Origin: Pseudidiomarina mangrovi
GTDB taxonomy: Bacteria > Pseudomonadota > Gammaproteobacteria > Enterobacterales > Alteromonadaceae
NCBI RefSeq assembly: GCF_003999375.1
Contig: NZ_RJLC01000005.1
Coordinates: forward strand, 186,001 to 250,000
DNA: 64,000 nucleotides
Reading direction: 5' to 3'
This document shows, one piece after another, positions 18,778-28,327 of the stretch. Below the pieces are notes generated by a model. That model was not told the origin of the DNA. It was given only the letters and a program-made list of their open reading frames with translations, and ran no database searches. Position 1 is the first letter of the stretch. The number at the start of each line of letters is the position of its first letter. A program made the position numbers and the translations under genes.

Positions 18778-20280
18778 ATGCAAACCACCCAGATCACTAA
18801 GTTATCACTATTGGCGGTATCTAGCCTGTTAGTGAGTGGCTGTGTTAGTGCTACAACCGCGCAGCAAGCGGTCACGCAAACCCCTTTGCAGAATCAGCAG
18901 GTGATGCCACAAGGCAGCTACAGCGAGGCAGAAATTGCCCAGCTATTGGCGCCTATTGCGCTGTATCCCGATAGCTTATTAAGCCACATTCTGATTGCCG
19001 CCACCTATCCACTCGAAGTGATTCAGGCTGAGCGTTGGTTAAGTGAAAACCCAACCTTAACGGGCGCAGCAGCCGTTGCCGCTGCTGCGGATAAACCGTG
19101 GGACCCGAGCGTGATTGCGCTGACCGCCACCCCTGATGTGTTAAAACGCATGAGTGATGACATTGCCTGGACGCAAAACCTCGGCGAAGCGGTGCTGACC
19201 GACGAACAACAAGTGCTGGCTAGCATTCAGTTGTTGCGTGAGCAAGCCTATGCTGAAGGGCAATTAGCGAGTAACGAGCATGTGGTGATTGAGCGTGAAC
19301 AAGCGCATAAAACCATCGTCATTGAGACCGTTAAGCGCGAGTATATCTACGTGCCTTACTATGACCCGCGGGTGGTGTACGGTAGCTGGCGCTGGTACGA
19401 GTATCCGCCTATTTATTGGCCGCAACCCGCGTTGTCAGTTAGCATCGGTAGTGGCTGGGGTAGCGGTATTTATTGGGGTATCAGCTACCATGTGCCCAGT
19501 GCGTTTTATTTTAGCTACATGGCATGGCCGCAGCGCTATATTGTGGTCAATCATCATTATTACCACAAGCCACAGCGCCGTCATCCGCATCGTTACCATG
19601 TGATTGATCAGGGTAAACGCTGGCAGCACAACCCTGAGCATCGTCGCGGTGTGGCTTACAAGCATCGTGATTTGCAGCGTGACCAGCCGACCTATAAGCG
19701 GGTAAGTCGCGATTGGCAGCGCCCGCAGCAACCTGTTGGCGAGCGCCAACGCAAGCAGCCGATTGATCGTCGCGAACTTGACCGTCGGGCGTTAGCTACA
19801 CGGTTACGGCAGAGCCCGGTGGTTGAGCAACCGCAACAGGTAAAACAGCCACCTATGACGACCACACCAATTGCGCGTGAGATCACCGATGGCGACCGTG
19901 ATAGACCGCGCCAGCGGGTGGTGCAGCAGCGTGAGCAACGTCAAGTTACCCCGCCGCGGCAACGTCCAGTGCGCGAGACGCCAGTGGGTGAGGTTCGTGA
20001 AACACCTGTTCGTGAAACACCAGTGCAGCGGCCACAGAAATATCGTGAGCCACCTATGACCACTACGCCGATTGAACGTACCGTTCGCACACCGCAGTAT
20101 ACTGCACCGGTGCAACAGCCGCAGGTACGCCAGCTAGTGCGTCAGCAACAGGTGCAACCGCCGGTGCAGCAACCGCAGGTGCGTCAGCAACAGGTGCAAC
20201 CACCGCGTCAGGTGGTGCGGCCACAACCACCGGTGCGCGAGCGTGATAGAGGAACACCGGACAAGCGTGCGATTGATTAA
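18778..20280 (+). CDS. DUF3300 lipoprotein with repetitive basic tail
   Basis: 500-aa lipoprotein (lipobox LVSGC, Cys22). The DUF3300 domain covers about residues 50-270, with YSEAEIAQLLAPIALYPDSL near its start. A Tyr/His-rich patch (YHVPSAFYFSYMAWPQRYIV, residues 239-258) follows. The last 200 residues are low complexity, rich in Arg, Gln and Pro, with repeated units: PPMTTTPIxR twice, RETPV several times and QQPQVRQ-type copies. Function unknown. GGAGG precedes the ATG. A strong terminator follows immediately. Confidence 0.8.
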   Translation: MQTTQITKLSLLAVSSLLVSGCVSATTAQQAVTQTPLQNQQVMPQGSYSEAEIAQLLAPIALYPDSLLSHILIAATYPLEVIQAERWLSENPTLTGAAAVAAAADKPWDPSVIALTATPDVLKRMSDDIAWTQNLGEAVLTDEQQVLASIQLLREQAYAEGQLASNEHVVIEREQAHKTIVIETVKREYIYVPYYDPRVVYGSWRWYEYPPIYWPQPALSVSIGSGWGSGIYWGISYHVPSAFYFSYMAWPQRYIVVNHHYYHKPQRRHPHRYHVIDQGKRWQHNPEHRRGVAYKHRDLQRDQPTYKRVSRDWQRPQQPVGERQRKQPIDRRELDRRALATRLRQSPVVEQPQQVKQPPMTTTPIAREITDGDRDRPRQRVVQQREQRQVTPPRQRPVRETPVGEVRETPVRETPVQRPQKYREPPMTTTPIERTVRTPQYTAPVQQPQVRQLVRQQQVQPPVQQPQVRQQQVQPPRQVVRPQPPVRERDRGTPDKRAID

Positions 20281-20282
20281 AA

Positions 20283-20312
20283 CAAAAGGCCGAGCAATGC
20301 TCGGCCTTTTTT
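20283..20312. terminator. Bidirectional terminator between DUF3300 and rhodanese genes
   Basis: A stem GGCCGAG / CTCGGCC flanked by A and T runs on both sides lies 3 nt past the DUF3300 stop and 13 nt past the rhodanese stop on the other strand. It should end transcription from both directions. Confidence 0.85.
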
Positions 20313-20324
20313 ATGCACAGTGGT

Positions 20325-20720
20325 TTATTTCTCGACCGGCAGGCCAGCCTCATGCCAAGCGACAAAACCACCAGCTACCGAAATCGGCTGTTTGAAGCCC
20401 ATCTGCCGTAGGCTGTCAGCCGCCAGAGCCGAGCGGGCGCCAGAGCGGCACATCAGATAAACCGGTTGCTCAATCAGCTGCGCCAGCGCTTGGTCACCTT
20501 CACATAAATGCGCCACCGACGGATGCTGATGAATTTTCATTTCTAACACCCCACGCGGCATATTCACGGCGCGGTCAACATGACCCTGACTGAACTCTTC
20601 CGGCTCCCGCACATCGATCAGCAGCGTATGGTGATCGTTGAGCGCTTGCTGCAGCTGTTGCACAGTCACTTCGGTAATGCGAGTTTTGGCCTCAGCGACC
20701 AGTTGTTGCGCGGTTTTCAT
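20325..20720 (-). CDS. Rhodanese-like sulfurtransferase
   Basis: 131-aa single-domain rhodanese. The active loop CRSGARS (Cys about residue 91) is intact, and LLIDVREPEEFSQGHVDRA is the CH2A-like signature. It would carry persulfide sulfur between thiols. It lacks a signal peptide and is cytoplasmic. It is the third gene of a glutathione reductase - TauE - rhodanese operon (9-nt gap to TauE), which suggests a role in persulfide or sulfite handling. Confidence 0.88.
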   Translation of the reverse strand: MKTAQQLVAEAKTRITEVTVQQLQQALNDHHTLLIDVREPEEFSQGHVDRAVNMPRGVLEMKIHQHPSVAHLCEGDQALAQLIEQPVYLMCRSGARSALAADSLRQMGFKQPISVAGGFVAWHEAGLPVEK

Positions 20721-20729
20721 GGGGTTCTC

Positions 20730-21479
20730 CTAAAGCACAGATTGGGTTAATACAATAATGGCCATAACACCTAAAAACAAGGCGAAGCCCTTCTGTAAGG
20801 CTTGCCGCGGTAGTCGCGTACCAATGAAATTACCAGCGAAACTGCCGACAATGCCGGCTGCAGCAACCATTGCAATAACCGGCCAATCAAACTGTAAGCC
20901 TTGATCGGTGAGTACGCTGTAATACTTGGCAAAGCCGACAAATGATTTCAAGGCAATAATCAATAAACTGGTACCGATAGCGCGCACCATGGGCACGCCA
21001 CCCAGCAGCACCAGCGCTGGTACGATCAAGAAGCCACCACCTACGCCAACAAACCCGGTAATGGCTCCCACTACCAGGCCATCGGTGATGACCTTGGCGA
21101 TGTTGATTTGCTGCGCTGGTTTATCCACGCTGCGGCCGCGCCACATAAACACCGCCGCTACTGCCATCAATAGCACAAACACCGCCAGCTGAATGCGGCT
21201 ATCTACCAGGCCACCGGCCCAGGCACCCAAATAGGCGCCAATCATGCCAGGAATACCGAACAGCCACACATGCGGCCACGACACCAGTCGCTTGCGCACG
21301 CTCGGCCAACTGCCAAATAAACTGATAAAGGCGACAATCAGCAGCGACGAGGCAATGGCGGTATTGGCTGGCATATCGGCCAAATACAGCAGCACCGGCA
21401 CGGTTAAAATAGACCCGCCGGAGCCAAATATGCCTAAGCTTAAGCCAATAAAAATGGCACCGAGCAGCGCAAGAATCAT
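20730..21479 (-). CDS. TauE/SafE family sulfite exporter-like permease
   Basis: 249 aa with seven to eight transmembrane segments in two repeated halves. Family-typical motifs are GIFGSGGSILTVPVLLYL near the N-terminus and GAITGFVGVGGGFLIVPAL near residue 150. TauE/SafE proteins move sulfoacetate, sulfite or other organosulfur anions across the inner membrane. It sits between glutathione reductase (11-nt gap) and a rhodanese gene, so an inorganic sulfur species is a reasonable guess. Confidence 0.85.
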   Translation of the reverse strand: MILALLGAIFIGLSLGIFGSGGSILTVPVLLYLADMPANTAIASSLLIVAFISLFGSWPSVRKRLVSWPHVWLFGIPGMIGAYLGAWAGGLVDSRIQLAVFVLLMAVAAVFMWRGRSVDKPAQQINIAKVITDGLVVGAITGFVGVGGGFLIVPALVLLGGVPMVRAIGTSLLIIALKSFVGFAKYYSVLTDQGLQFDWPVIAMVAAAGIVGSFAGNFIGTRLPRQALQKGFALFLGVMAIIVLTQSVL

Positions 21480-21490
21480 CGTTTATATCC

Positions 21491-22852
21491 TTATCGTAGC
21501 GTCACAAATTCTTCGGCGGAGGTGGGGTGTAGCGCTATGGTAGCGTCAAAGTCGGCTTTGCTGGCGCCCATACGAATGGCCACCGCGAAGCCTTGTAAGA
21601 TTTCATCCATGCCCTCGCCAATGCCGTGCAAGCCAATAATTCTTTCATCGTCACCTAGGCACACCAGTTTGACCGTGGTTAGTGCGCGGTGCGGGGTGAT
21701 GGCGTTGTACATAGCGGCAAACTGCGATTTGTACACCCGCACGGCGTCGCCATGCTGCTCCCGTGCTTCGGCCTCGGTGAGACCAATAGTAGCAATGGGT
21801 GGGTGACTAAAGACGATGGTTGGGATCTGACTAAAATCCATTTTGGCGTTAGCCATAGCAGGGTTAAACAGCCGTTCTGCCAGCAGCCGCCCAGCTTTTA
21901 TCGCCACTGGGGTAAGCTGCGCGGCGCCGGTGACATCACCGACCGCGTATATACCAGCAACATTGGTTTGTTGCCACGCATCTACGCAAATGTGACCGCC
22001 GTCATCGGTGGCTATGCCAGCGGCAGCCAGATTCAAGTCAGCACTGTTGGGGTCGCGACCAATGGCCCAAATCAGGCAATCAATATCGGTCAGTTGTTGG
22101 CCGTCAGCGGCGCTTATGGTTAACAAGCCATTGGGCTGCTTGGTGACTGCGGTGGGCACAAAATGTCGGTGCAGCGGTAATTGGTCGTGTTCCATGCGTT
22201 GCAACAACATGTCGGTCATATCGTGATCAAAACCGCGCAGGGGGCGGTCACCACGCACCAATAAATGGGTGTCGGTGCCAAGCGCATGCAGCACACCGGC
22301 TATTTCTACCGCAATATACCCAGCGCCGACCACTGCAGCTTTGCGCGGTTGTTCCGTGAGGGCAAAGAAGCCATCGGAGTCGATACCGTATTCAGCCCCC
22401 GGCAGCTCGGGCCAGCGTGATTTGGCGCCGGTGGCAATGGTGATGTGGTCAGCACTGATACGCTCGCCATTGACCTCAACGGTGTGGGCGTCAACAAAGC
22501 GGGCAAAGCCCTCAATATAGGTCACGCCATTGTTGGCAAAACCGCGTTGATAACCGCCATGAATACGTTCAATGTAGGCTTCACGATTGCACACCAGGGT
22601 GGCCCAATCGAAACCATTTTGGCTGATGTCAAAGCCGTAGGCTGGGCCGTATTTCAATGCTTCGGCAATATGCGCGCCGTACCACATCACCTTTTTCGGT
22701 ACACACCCCACATTCACGCAGGTGCCACCGACTGCGCCCGCCTCAATCACGGCGGCTTTTGCTCCGCGTTGAGCCGCACGATTGGCTGAGGCAATACCGC
22801 CGCTACCGGCGCCAATGGCTAAATAGTCGAAATGTCGGGTGTTACTGCTCAT
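21491..22852 (-). CDS. gorA: Glutathione-disulfide reductase
   Basis: 453 aa, NADPH-dependent reduction of GSSG in the cytoplasm. The FAD-binding GAGSGGIASANRAA is at the N-terminus. The redox disulfide GGTCVNVGCVPKKVMW is at about residues 40-55, the NAD(P)-binding GAGYIAVEIAGVL near 170, and the C-terminal HPTSAEEFVTLR carries the catalytic His-Glu pair. ATG 22852 has AGGAG 7 nt upstream; nine more residues could be read from 22879. First gene of the TauE-rhodanese operon. Confidence 0.93.
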   Translation of the reverse strand: MSSNTRHFDYLAIGAGSGGIASANRAAQRGAKAAVIEAGAVGGTCVNVGCVPKKVMWYGAHIAEALKYGPAYGFDISQNGFDWATLVCNREAYIERIHGGYQRGFANNGVTYIEGFARFVDAHTVEVNGERISADHITIATGAKSRWPELPGAEYGIDSDGFFALTEQPRKAAVVGAGYIAVEIAGVLHALGTDTHLLVRGDRPLRGFDHDMTDMLLQRMEHDQLPLHRHFVPTAVTKQPNGLLTISAADGQQLTDIDCLIWAIGRDPNSADLNLAAAGIATDDGGHICVDAWQQTNVAGIYAVGDVTGAAQLTPVAIKAGRLLAERLFNPAMANAKMDFSQIPTIVFSHPPIATIGLTEAEAREQHGDAVRVYKSQFAAMYNAITPHRALTTVKLVCLGDDERIIGLHGIGEGMDEILQGFAVAIRMGASKADFDATIALHPTSAEEFVTLR

Positions 22853-22943
22853 ACTACTACTCCTGTTGGGCCGTCGCATGGAAGGCGATGCCGTGCAATC
22901 AAATCTGCGTTATGATCACGCAAAACCACAGTAGGTGCAATGC

Positions 22944-23651
22944 ATGAGCTATACCATTAAACGCAGCAAACGGCGCACCTTGGCGATTAAAATTAGCGCC
23001 GGTGAAGTGTTGGTGCATGCGCCGCTGCGTATGCCGGAGCGCACTATTGCCGCTTTTGTGCAGGCCAAGCAAGCGTGGATTAGCGATCATGTGTCGCGCC
23101 AACAGCAGCTGTTACAAGCGTTGCCGCGGCGGCACTGGTGCAGTGGTGAACGCCTGCGTTGGCTTGGTCAGCCTCTGACCCTACAAGTTTTCGCCGCGCC
23201 ACGCAATCAGGTCAGCCAGGAGTATGATGGTTTGCAGGTGGGCGTAAGTGCACGGAGTAACCCCGAGCACAAAGTCCCACAACTGGTGCAACAGTGGTAT
23301 CAACAGCAAGCTCAGCAGTGGCTCGATGATTTTTTTAGCCGCTGGCCGAGCGATCATGCCTTACAGCCGAAAAGCTGGTCGGTGGGCAGCTTTCGCAGTA
23401 AGTGGGGGCATTGCACTCGCAAAGGTGAACTGCGGTTTAGTTGGAAACTGTGGCTGGCGCCCGAGTGGGTGGTCACCGATGTGGTGTTACACGAGCTCTG
23501 TCATTTGCAGGAATTCAATCACTCGGCGCGTTTTTGGCAGCTGGTGAAACGCTATGCGCCTGACCATGAGCGCAGTGATCAATGGCTTCGTCAGCACGGT
23601 ATGACCGTGCTCAACGATGCCTATTTGGATTACCACGCTCCTACTGAGTGA
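22944..23651 (+). CDS. YgjP-like zinc metallopeptidase (DUF45/SprT-related)
   Basis: 235 aa. The zincin motif HELCH in VVLHELCHLQEFNHSARFW is intact, with a third His in the following helix. The segment SFRSKWGHCTRKGELRFSW just upstream is the hallmark of the YgjP (UTP pyrophosphatase-like) group. I use the ATG at 22944; the GTG at 22935 is in frame but less likely. The start codons lie about 90 nt from the gor start, divergently. Confidence 0.82.
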   Translation: MSYTIKRSKRRTLAIKISAGEVLVHAPLRMPERTIAAFVQAKQAWISDHVSRQQQLLQALPRRHWCSGERLRWLGQPLTLQVFAAPRNQVSQEYDGLQVGVSARSNPEHKVPQLVQQWYQQQAQQWLDDFFSRWPSDHALQPKSWSVGSFRSKWGHCTRKGELRFSWKLWLAPEWVVTDVVLHELCHLQEFNHSARFWQLVKRYAPDHERSDQWLRQHGMTVLNDAYLDYHAPTE

Positions 23652-23656
23652 CCGCG

Positions 23657-25939
23657 TTAGCGGCCACCGGCAGGCAGATTACGTTGTAAAAACTCGGCCA
23701 TCATGGTGCGCAGGTGCTGGGTGGTTCCAGTGCCTTCGCTAATACCATGGGTGCGATTCGGGTAGGCAAAATAGTCAAACTGTTTGCCATGCTGAATCAG
23801 TGCATTGACCAAGCGCTCAGAGCCCTGAAAGTGCACGTTGTCATCACCGGTGCCGTGCACCAGCAGTAATTTACCCTGCAAGTTAGCTGCATGGGTAAGT
23901 GCTGAGGTTTCCCGGTACGAATCCGCGCTTTCTGGCAACAGCCCTGAGTAGCGCTCTTGGTAGATGGTATCGTACAGGGTCAGATCAGGCACCGGCGCTA
24001 ACGCCATACCAACATGAAATGCCTCAGGGTAGCGGAATAACGCATTCAAGGTTTGCGTACCACCGCCGCTATGGCCCCACATGCCGACGCGCTCAGCATC
24101 AATGAAATCCCAACGTTTGAGCATGGCTTGCAGGGCATCGTGCTGATCGCGCACGGTGACAATACCCAGCTGTTTATAGATCGATCGGCGCCATTCGTAA
24201 CCACGCGGTGAGCGCGTACCACGGTTATCCACCGAGGCGACCAAATAGCCTTGTTGGGTTAAATACGTATGGAACAAGAAGCGCTCTCCACCCCAGCTGT
24301 TGGCTACGGTTTGGCCCCACGGCTCACCGTAAACAAACATCACAATCGGGTATTTTTTGCTCGGGTCAAAGTCGGCCGGTTTCATTAAAAAGCCGTCCAG
24401 AGCTAGGCCGTCTTGCGCTTCAACTTGGAAGAACTCGAACGAGGCCTTGGCTAAATTATCATAGGCTTGTTGTGCCTTGCTGTTGGCCTCAATGACCCGC
24501 AGCGGCTGGTGATCAGGCAAACTGATCATGCTGGTGACCGGTACTTGACCAAAGCTGCTGACGCTATGCACCGCATAGCTGGCATCGGCCGATAATTGAT
24601 AGCTGTGGCTGCCTGGCTGGTTCGGTGTTAAACGTTCTAGCTTGCCGCTACCATCAAGGCTGGCGCGGTATAAATAACGCTCCAATGGGCTCTCTGGCGA
24701 GGCGATAAAATACACCCAGCCACTGGCTTCATTGATTTGTAGTACTTCAATCACATCCCAGTTGCCACGGGTGATGGCGCTGATACGACCGGTGTCGCGT
24801 TGCACTCGGTACAGGTGCCGCCAGCCTGAACGCTCGCTCAACCAGGTAAAGGCTTCGCCATTGTTAACGAATTCAATATGGTCGACATAGTCAGCCCAAC
24901 TCTCAGTGGTTTCACGCAGCAGTTCGCGTACGTCACCGTTTTGGGCATCAGCAATAAATACCGTGTTAGTGGCTTGTGAGCGTGGCATTTGTTGAATCAA
25001 CAGTTGCTCGCTATTACCGGCCCAATGCATGCGCACCAAATAATGCTGGCGCGGGTCACCGGGCATAGCCATCCATTGGGTGTCACCGCCGGTTGCTGCA
25101 ATAACACCAATGCGCTGAGCGGCATTAGTTTCACCCACTTTCGGGTACGGGAATTGCTTCAGTGTTGGGTACAAGGTGTCGGTATTGTTGATCATGGTAA
25201 ATACCGGGGTGCCTTCGGTGTCGAGCTGCCAGTAGGCAATATGCTCGCCATTCGGGCTCCAAGCAAAGCCTACGGTGAGGCCAAACTCTTCTTCGTTGAC
25301 CCAGTCAAAAGTGCCGTTAACAATAGTCGCTGAACCATCGCTAGTGAGCTGAGTGATGGCCCCACTACTGAGTTCTTCTACGTAAATATTGTTGCGCATC
25401 ACATAACCAACGCGCTCGCCTTGCGGATCAAACTGGGCAAATTGCAGCGTCGATGGATCAGCATCGCCACCGAGTTGTTGCAGTTTCTCGGTGCTGCGAT
25501 CATACACCCAGTAATCGCCGTAGGTGTTGGTCCGCCATGAGCGTTTGGTGTTGGTGAATAACAAAATTTTGCTGCCATCCGCTGACCAGCTGTAGTCATA
25601 AATCGACAGTGCCGTACTAGCACCCGCTGGGGTTAATTGGGCCGCGGTCACCAGTACCTCACGTTGCTGCGTAGCCGGGTGATAGCGCACTAAATCTTCC
25701 CCTTGACCGTTGCCGGCAGGCTCTAGGTCGGTATAACCACTGCCGTCGGCAAGCCAGCGCGTGCTACCGACGCGATTCAGCCGAAAGGGGTTGTCGTTAT
25801 AAAGGGTATCTAGCGTTAATTGTTGGGCTTTGGTCGCGCTGGTGCTATTGCTGTGTTCACTGTTATCAGGGCTTGTGGTACAACCTGCTAAGGCAAGTAA
25901 GGCAATAACACTGATGATCCGTGCTGATGGCATTGGCAT
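23657..25939 (-). CDS. S9 family lipoprotein peptidase (dipeptidyl-peptidase IV-like)
   Basis: 760 aa from ATG 25939. Lipobox LALAGC places it on the membrane facing the periplasm. A DPP IV-type beta-propeller (about residues 60-490) precedes a C-terminal alpha/beta hydrolase. The catalytic triad is visible: Ser in GMWGHSGGGTQT, Asp in HGTGDDNVHF and His in NRTHGIS. GDYWVYDRSTEKLQ and WVNEEEFG are DPP IV propeller features; the Glu pair positions the substrate N-terminus. It should remove X-Pro dipeptides from peptides. Divergent from prlC. Confidence 0.88.
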   Translation of the reverse strand: MPMPSARIISVIALLALAGCTTSPDNSEHSNSTSATKAQQLTLDTLYNDNPFRLNRVGSTRWLADGSGYTDLEPAGNGQGEDLVRYHPATQQREVLVTAAQLTPAGASTALSIYDYSWSADGSKILLFTNTKRSWRTNTYGDYWVYDRSTEKLQQLGGDADPSTLQFAQFDPQGERVGYVMRNNIYVEELSSGAITQLTSDGSATIVNGTFDWVNEEEFGLTVGFAWSPNGEHIAYWQLDTEGTPVFTMINNTDTLYPTLKQFPYPKVGETNAAQRIGVIAATGGDTQWMAMPGDPRQHYLVRMHWAGNSEQLLIQQMPRSQATNTVFIADAQNGDVRELLRETTESWADYVDHIEFVNNGEAFTWLSERSGWRHLYRVQRDTGRISAITRGNWDVIEVLQINEASGWVYFIASPESPLERYLYRASLDGSGKLERLTPNQPGSHSYQLSADASYAVHSVSSFGQVPVTSMISLPDHQPLRVIEANSKAQQAYDNLAKASFEFFQVEAQDGLALDGFLMKPADFDPSKKYPIVMFVYGEPWGQTVANSWGGERFLFHTYLTQQGYLVASVDNRGTRSPRGYEWRRSIYKQLGIVTVRDQHDALQAMLKRWDFIDAERVGMWGHSGGGTQTLNALFRYPEAFHVGMALAPVPDLTLYDTIYQERYSGLLPESADSYRETSALTHAANLQGKLLLVHGTGDDNVHFQGSERLVNALIQHGKQFDYFAYPNRTHGISEGTGTTQHLRTMMAEFLQRNLPAGGR

Positions 25940-26038
25940 AATAGATCCTGTGGTTTCGCGGCATGGCGGGTTGAATATCAAGCCCATTGGCCGCACATCA
26001 ATACAATAATACAGCAGCATTATTCAAGAGGAAGTCGT

Positions 26039-28108
26039 ATGAGTCAAAACCCTTTGCTCGGTCAGTATCATTTACCGCCCTTTGCGCAGATCACCGCGGC
26101 TGCTGTGCAGCCAGCCATTGAACAGCGTATTGCCGCTTGTAAAGCAATGATCGAGACGGTTTTGGCCCGCGGCGATTACAGTTGGGACGGTCTGGTGGCG
26201 CCATTGGAACAAATGGATGACCAACTGGAACGTAGTTGGAACCCAGTATCGCATTTGAATGCAGTGATGAACTCGGCTGAATTGCGCGCAGCGCACGATG
26301 CCTGCTTACCCTTACTGTCTGAATACGGCACTTTTGTGGGCCAGCACGAGGGTTTGTATCAAGCCTTTAAGCAACTGCGCGATAGCGCCGAATATAGCAC
26401 CCTCAGCGAAGCGCAACGCAAAGTGGTGGATGACACCTTGCGCGACTTTACCTTGTCAGGTATCGCTTTGCCGGCTGAGCAGAAAAAGCGTTATGCCGAT
26501 ATTATGGCGCGCAAAGCTGAGCTCACCTCGACCTTCAGCAACAACCTACTGGATGCCACCGATAACTGGCATTACTTGGTGACCGATGAAAGCCTGCTGG
26601 CGGGTTTACCGCCGAGCGCCATTGCTGCGGCAGCGGCGAGTGCCCATGAGCATGACCAACAAGGCTGGCGTTTTGGCCTTGATATCCCCAGCTATTTGCC
26701 GGTCATGACCTATGCCGATTCCAGTGAATTGCGCCGAGTGATGTATCAAGCCTTTAGCACCCGCGCATCTGATCAGGGACCACAAGCTGGTCAGTACGAC
26801 AATAGCGCGCTGATTGATGAGATTTTGGCGCTGCGTGCGGAATTGGCCGAATTACTCGGTTTCGCCAACTATGCCGAGTTGTCTATGGCGACCAAAATGG
26901 CGCAATCGGCGGATCAGGTTGAGCAATTCTTACGTGACTTAGCCACCCGTTCACTACCCCAGGCGCGCGCCGACTATCAACAGATCCTTGATTATGCCGC
27001 CGCTGAACATGGCGCCACCGAGCTGGAAGCCTGGGATATTGCCTACTACAGTGAAAAGTTGAAACAACAGCATTATCAAATCTCTGACGAGCAATTACGG
27101 CCTTATTTTCCTGAGCATCAGGTGCTGAAGGGCTTGTTCGAGATCTTCAATTTATTATTCGGTATTCGGGTTGAAGAACAGCGCGGTGTTGAAACATGGC
27201 ACCCTAGCGTGCGTTACTTCACCATCACCGACAGTAATCATGATGTGCGCGGCAGTTTCTACTTAGACCTGTATGCGCGCAGTGGCAAGCGCGGCGGTGC
27301 GTGGATGGCGGAATGTGCAGTACGACGCATTACGGCTGACCACCAGCTACAACTGCCAGTGGCCTATTTGACCTGTAATTTCAACAAGCCGCTGGGTGAT
27401 AAACCGGCGCTGTTTACTCATGACGAAGTGCTGACCCTATTCCATGAGTTTGGCCACGGTTTGCACCATATGCTGACCAAAGTGGACGTAGCGGGGGTAG
27501 CTGGTATTAATGGCGTGGCCTGGGATGCGGTGGAATTGCCGTCGCAGTTTCTGGAAAACTGGTGTTGGGAGCCCGACGCCTTAGCACTTATTTCTGGTCA
27601 TTATGAGACTGGGCAACCACTGCCGAAAGAACTGCTCGATAACATGCTGGCTGCACGCAACTTCCAGTCGGCCATGCAAATGGTGCGGCAGTTAGAATTT
27701 AGCTTGTTTGACTTGTTGATTCACCGTGACTATCAGGGTGAAGCGGGGCAGGTACAGCGTATTTTGGACGCCGTTCGTGCCGACGTGGCGGTGCGTATTC
27801 CGCCAGCATATAACCGTTTTCAACATAGCTTTGGGCATATTTTTGCCGGTGGTTACGCGGCAGGCTACTACAGCTATAAATGGGCCGAAGTGTTGTCAGC
27901 CGATGCCTATTCTCGTTTTGAAGAAGAGGGCATTTTCAACCGCGATACCGGGCAGGCATTCTTGCAGGCAATTTTGGAGCGTGGCGGTTCGCGTGATGCG
28001 ATGTTGCTGTTCCGTGAGTTTCGTGGTCGTGAGCCGAATATTGATGCATTGCTGCGGCATTCTGGCATCCATGCTGAGCAGGCCAGTGCTACGGCAGTAC
28101 CCAGTTAA
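26039..28108 (+). CDS. prlC: Oligopeptidase A
   Basis: 689-aa cytoplasmic M3-family zinc metallopeptidase that degrades short peptides, including cleaved signal peptides. The zinc motif is HEFGHGLHH in TLFHEFGHGLHHMLT, with downstream Glu in VELPSQFLENW. Length and N-terminus (MSQNPLLGQYHLPPFAQI) match PrlC. AGAGGAAG lies upstream of the ATG. Its 3' end overlaps the DUF2970 gene by 20 nt. Confidence 0.93.
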   Translation: MSQNPLLGQYHLPPFAQITAAAVQPAIEQRIAACKAMIETVLARGDYSWDGLVAPLEQMDDQLERSWNPVSHLNAVMNSAELRAAHDACLPLLSEYGTFVGQHEGLYQAFKQLRDSAEYSTLSEAQRKVVDDTLRDFTLSGIALPAEQKKRYADIMARKAELTSTFSNNLLDATDNWHYLVTDESLLAGLPPSAIAAAAASAHEHDQQGWRFGLDIPSYLPVMTYADSSELRRVMYQAFSTRASDQGPQAGQYDNSALIDEILALRAELAELLGFANYAELSMATKMAQSADQVEQFLRDLATRSLPQARADYQQILDYAAAEHGATELEAWDIAYYSEKLKQQHYQISDEQLRPYFPEHQVLKGLFEIFNLLFGIRVEEQRGVETWHPSVRYFTITDSNHDVRGSFYLDLYARSGKRGGAWMAECAVRRITADHQLQLPVAYLTCNFNKPLGDKPALFTHDEVLTLFHEFGHGLHHMLTKVDVAGVAGINGVAWDAVELPSQFLENWCWEPDALALISGHYETGQPLPKELLDNMLAARNFQSAMQMVRQLEFSLFDLLIHRDYQGEAGQVQRILDAVRADVAVRIPPAYNRFQHSFGHIFAGGYAAGYYSYKWAEVLSADAYSRFEEEGIFNRDTGQAFLQAILERGGSRDAMLLFREFRGREPNIDALLRHSGIHAEQASATAVPS

Positions 28109-28304
28109 CAATCAGCAGTAAGCTGACCACAAACAGCACAATAAACACCACGCCAATAGCGATATATAGCGCTGGCTTTCCATGTTGAAAGTCACGCTGT
28201 CTGTTGTGCTCGGTTTGCACGCCGAACAGTGCAGCGATGACGCTGAGCACAACAGCGAAAAAGTTAGGGGTTTGGTGAGAGTCTTGCTTGCTTAGCAACA
28301 CCAA
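28089..28304 (-). CDS. DUF2970 small membrane protein
   Basis: About 70 aa with one C-terminal transmembrane helix (LYIAIGVVFIVLFVVSLLLI). The conserved stretch is AALFGVQTEHNRQRDFQHG, diagnostic of DUF2970. The start is uncertain: TTG 28304 or GTG 28301, neither with a strong ribosome site. Function unknown. Overlaps the prlC 3' end on the other strand. Confidence 0.7.
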   Translation of the reverse strand: MVLLSKQDSHQTPNFFAVVLSVIAALFGVQTEHNRQRDFQHGKPALYIAIGVVFIVLFVVSLLLIVNWVLP

Positions 28305-28327
28305 TAGCTCGCGAGGAGGGTTAGCAA

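Noticed and set aside
19969-20020. Repeated RETPV-coding segments as a possible CRISPR-like array
   Set aside because: The units are in-frame protein repeats of irregular spacing inside a gene, with no spacer structure.
19435-20115. Several long minus-strand open frames over the DUF3300 gene
   Set aside because: They are antisense to a low-complexity GC-biased gene, have no start signals, and give His/Trp-rich peptides without domains.
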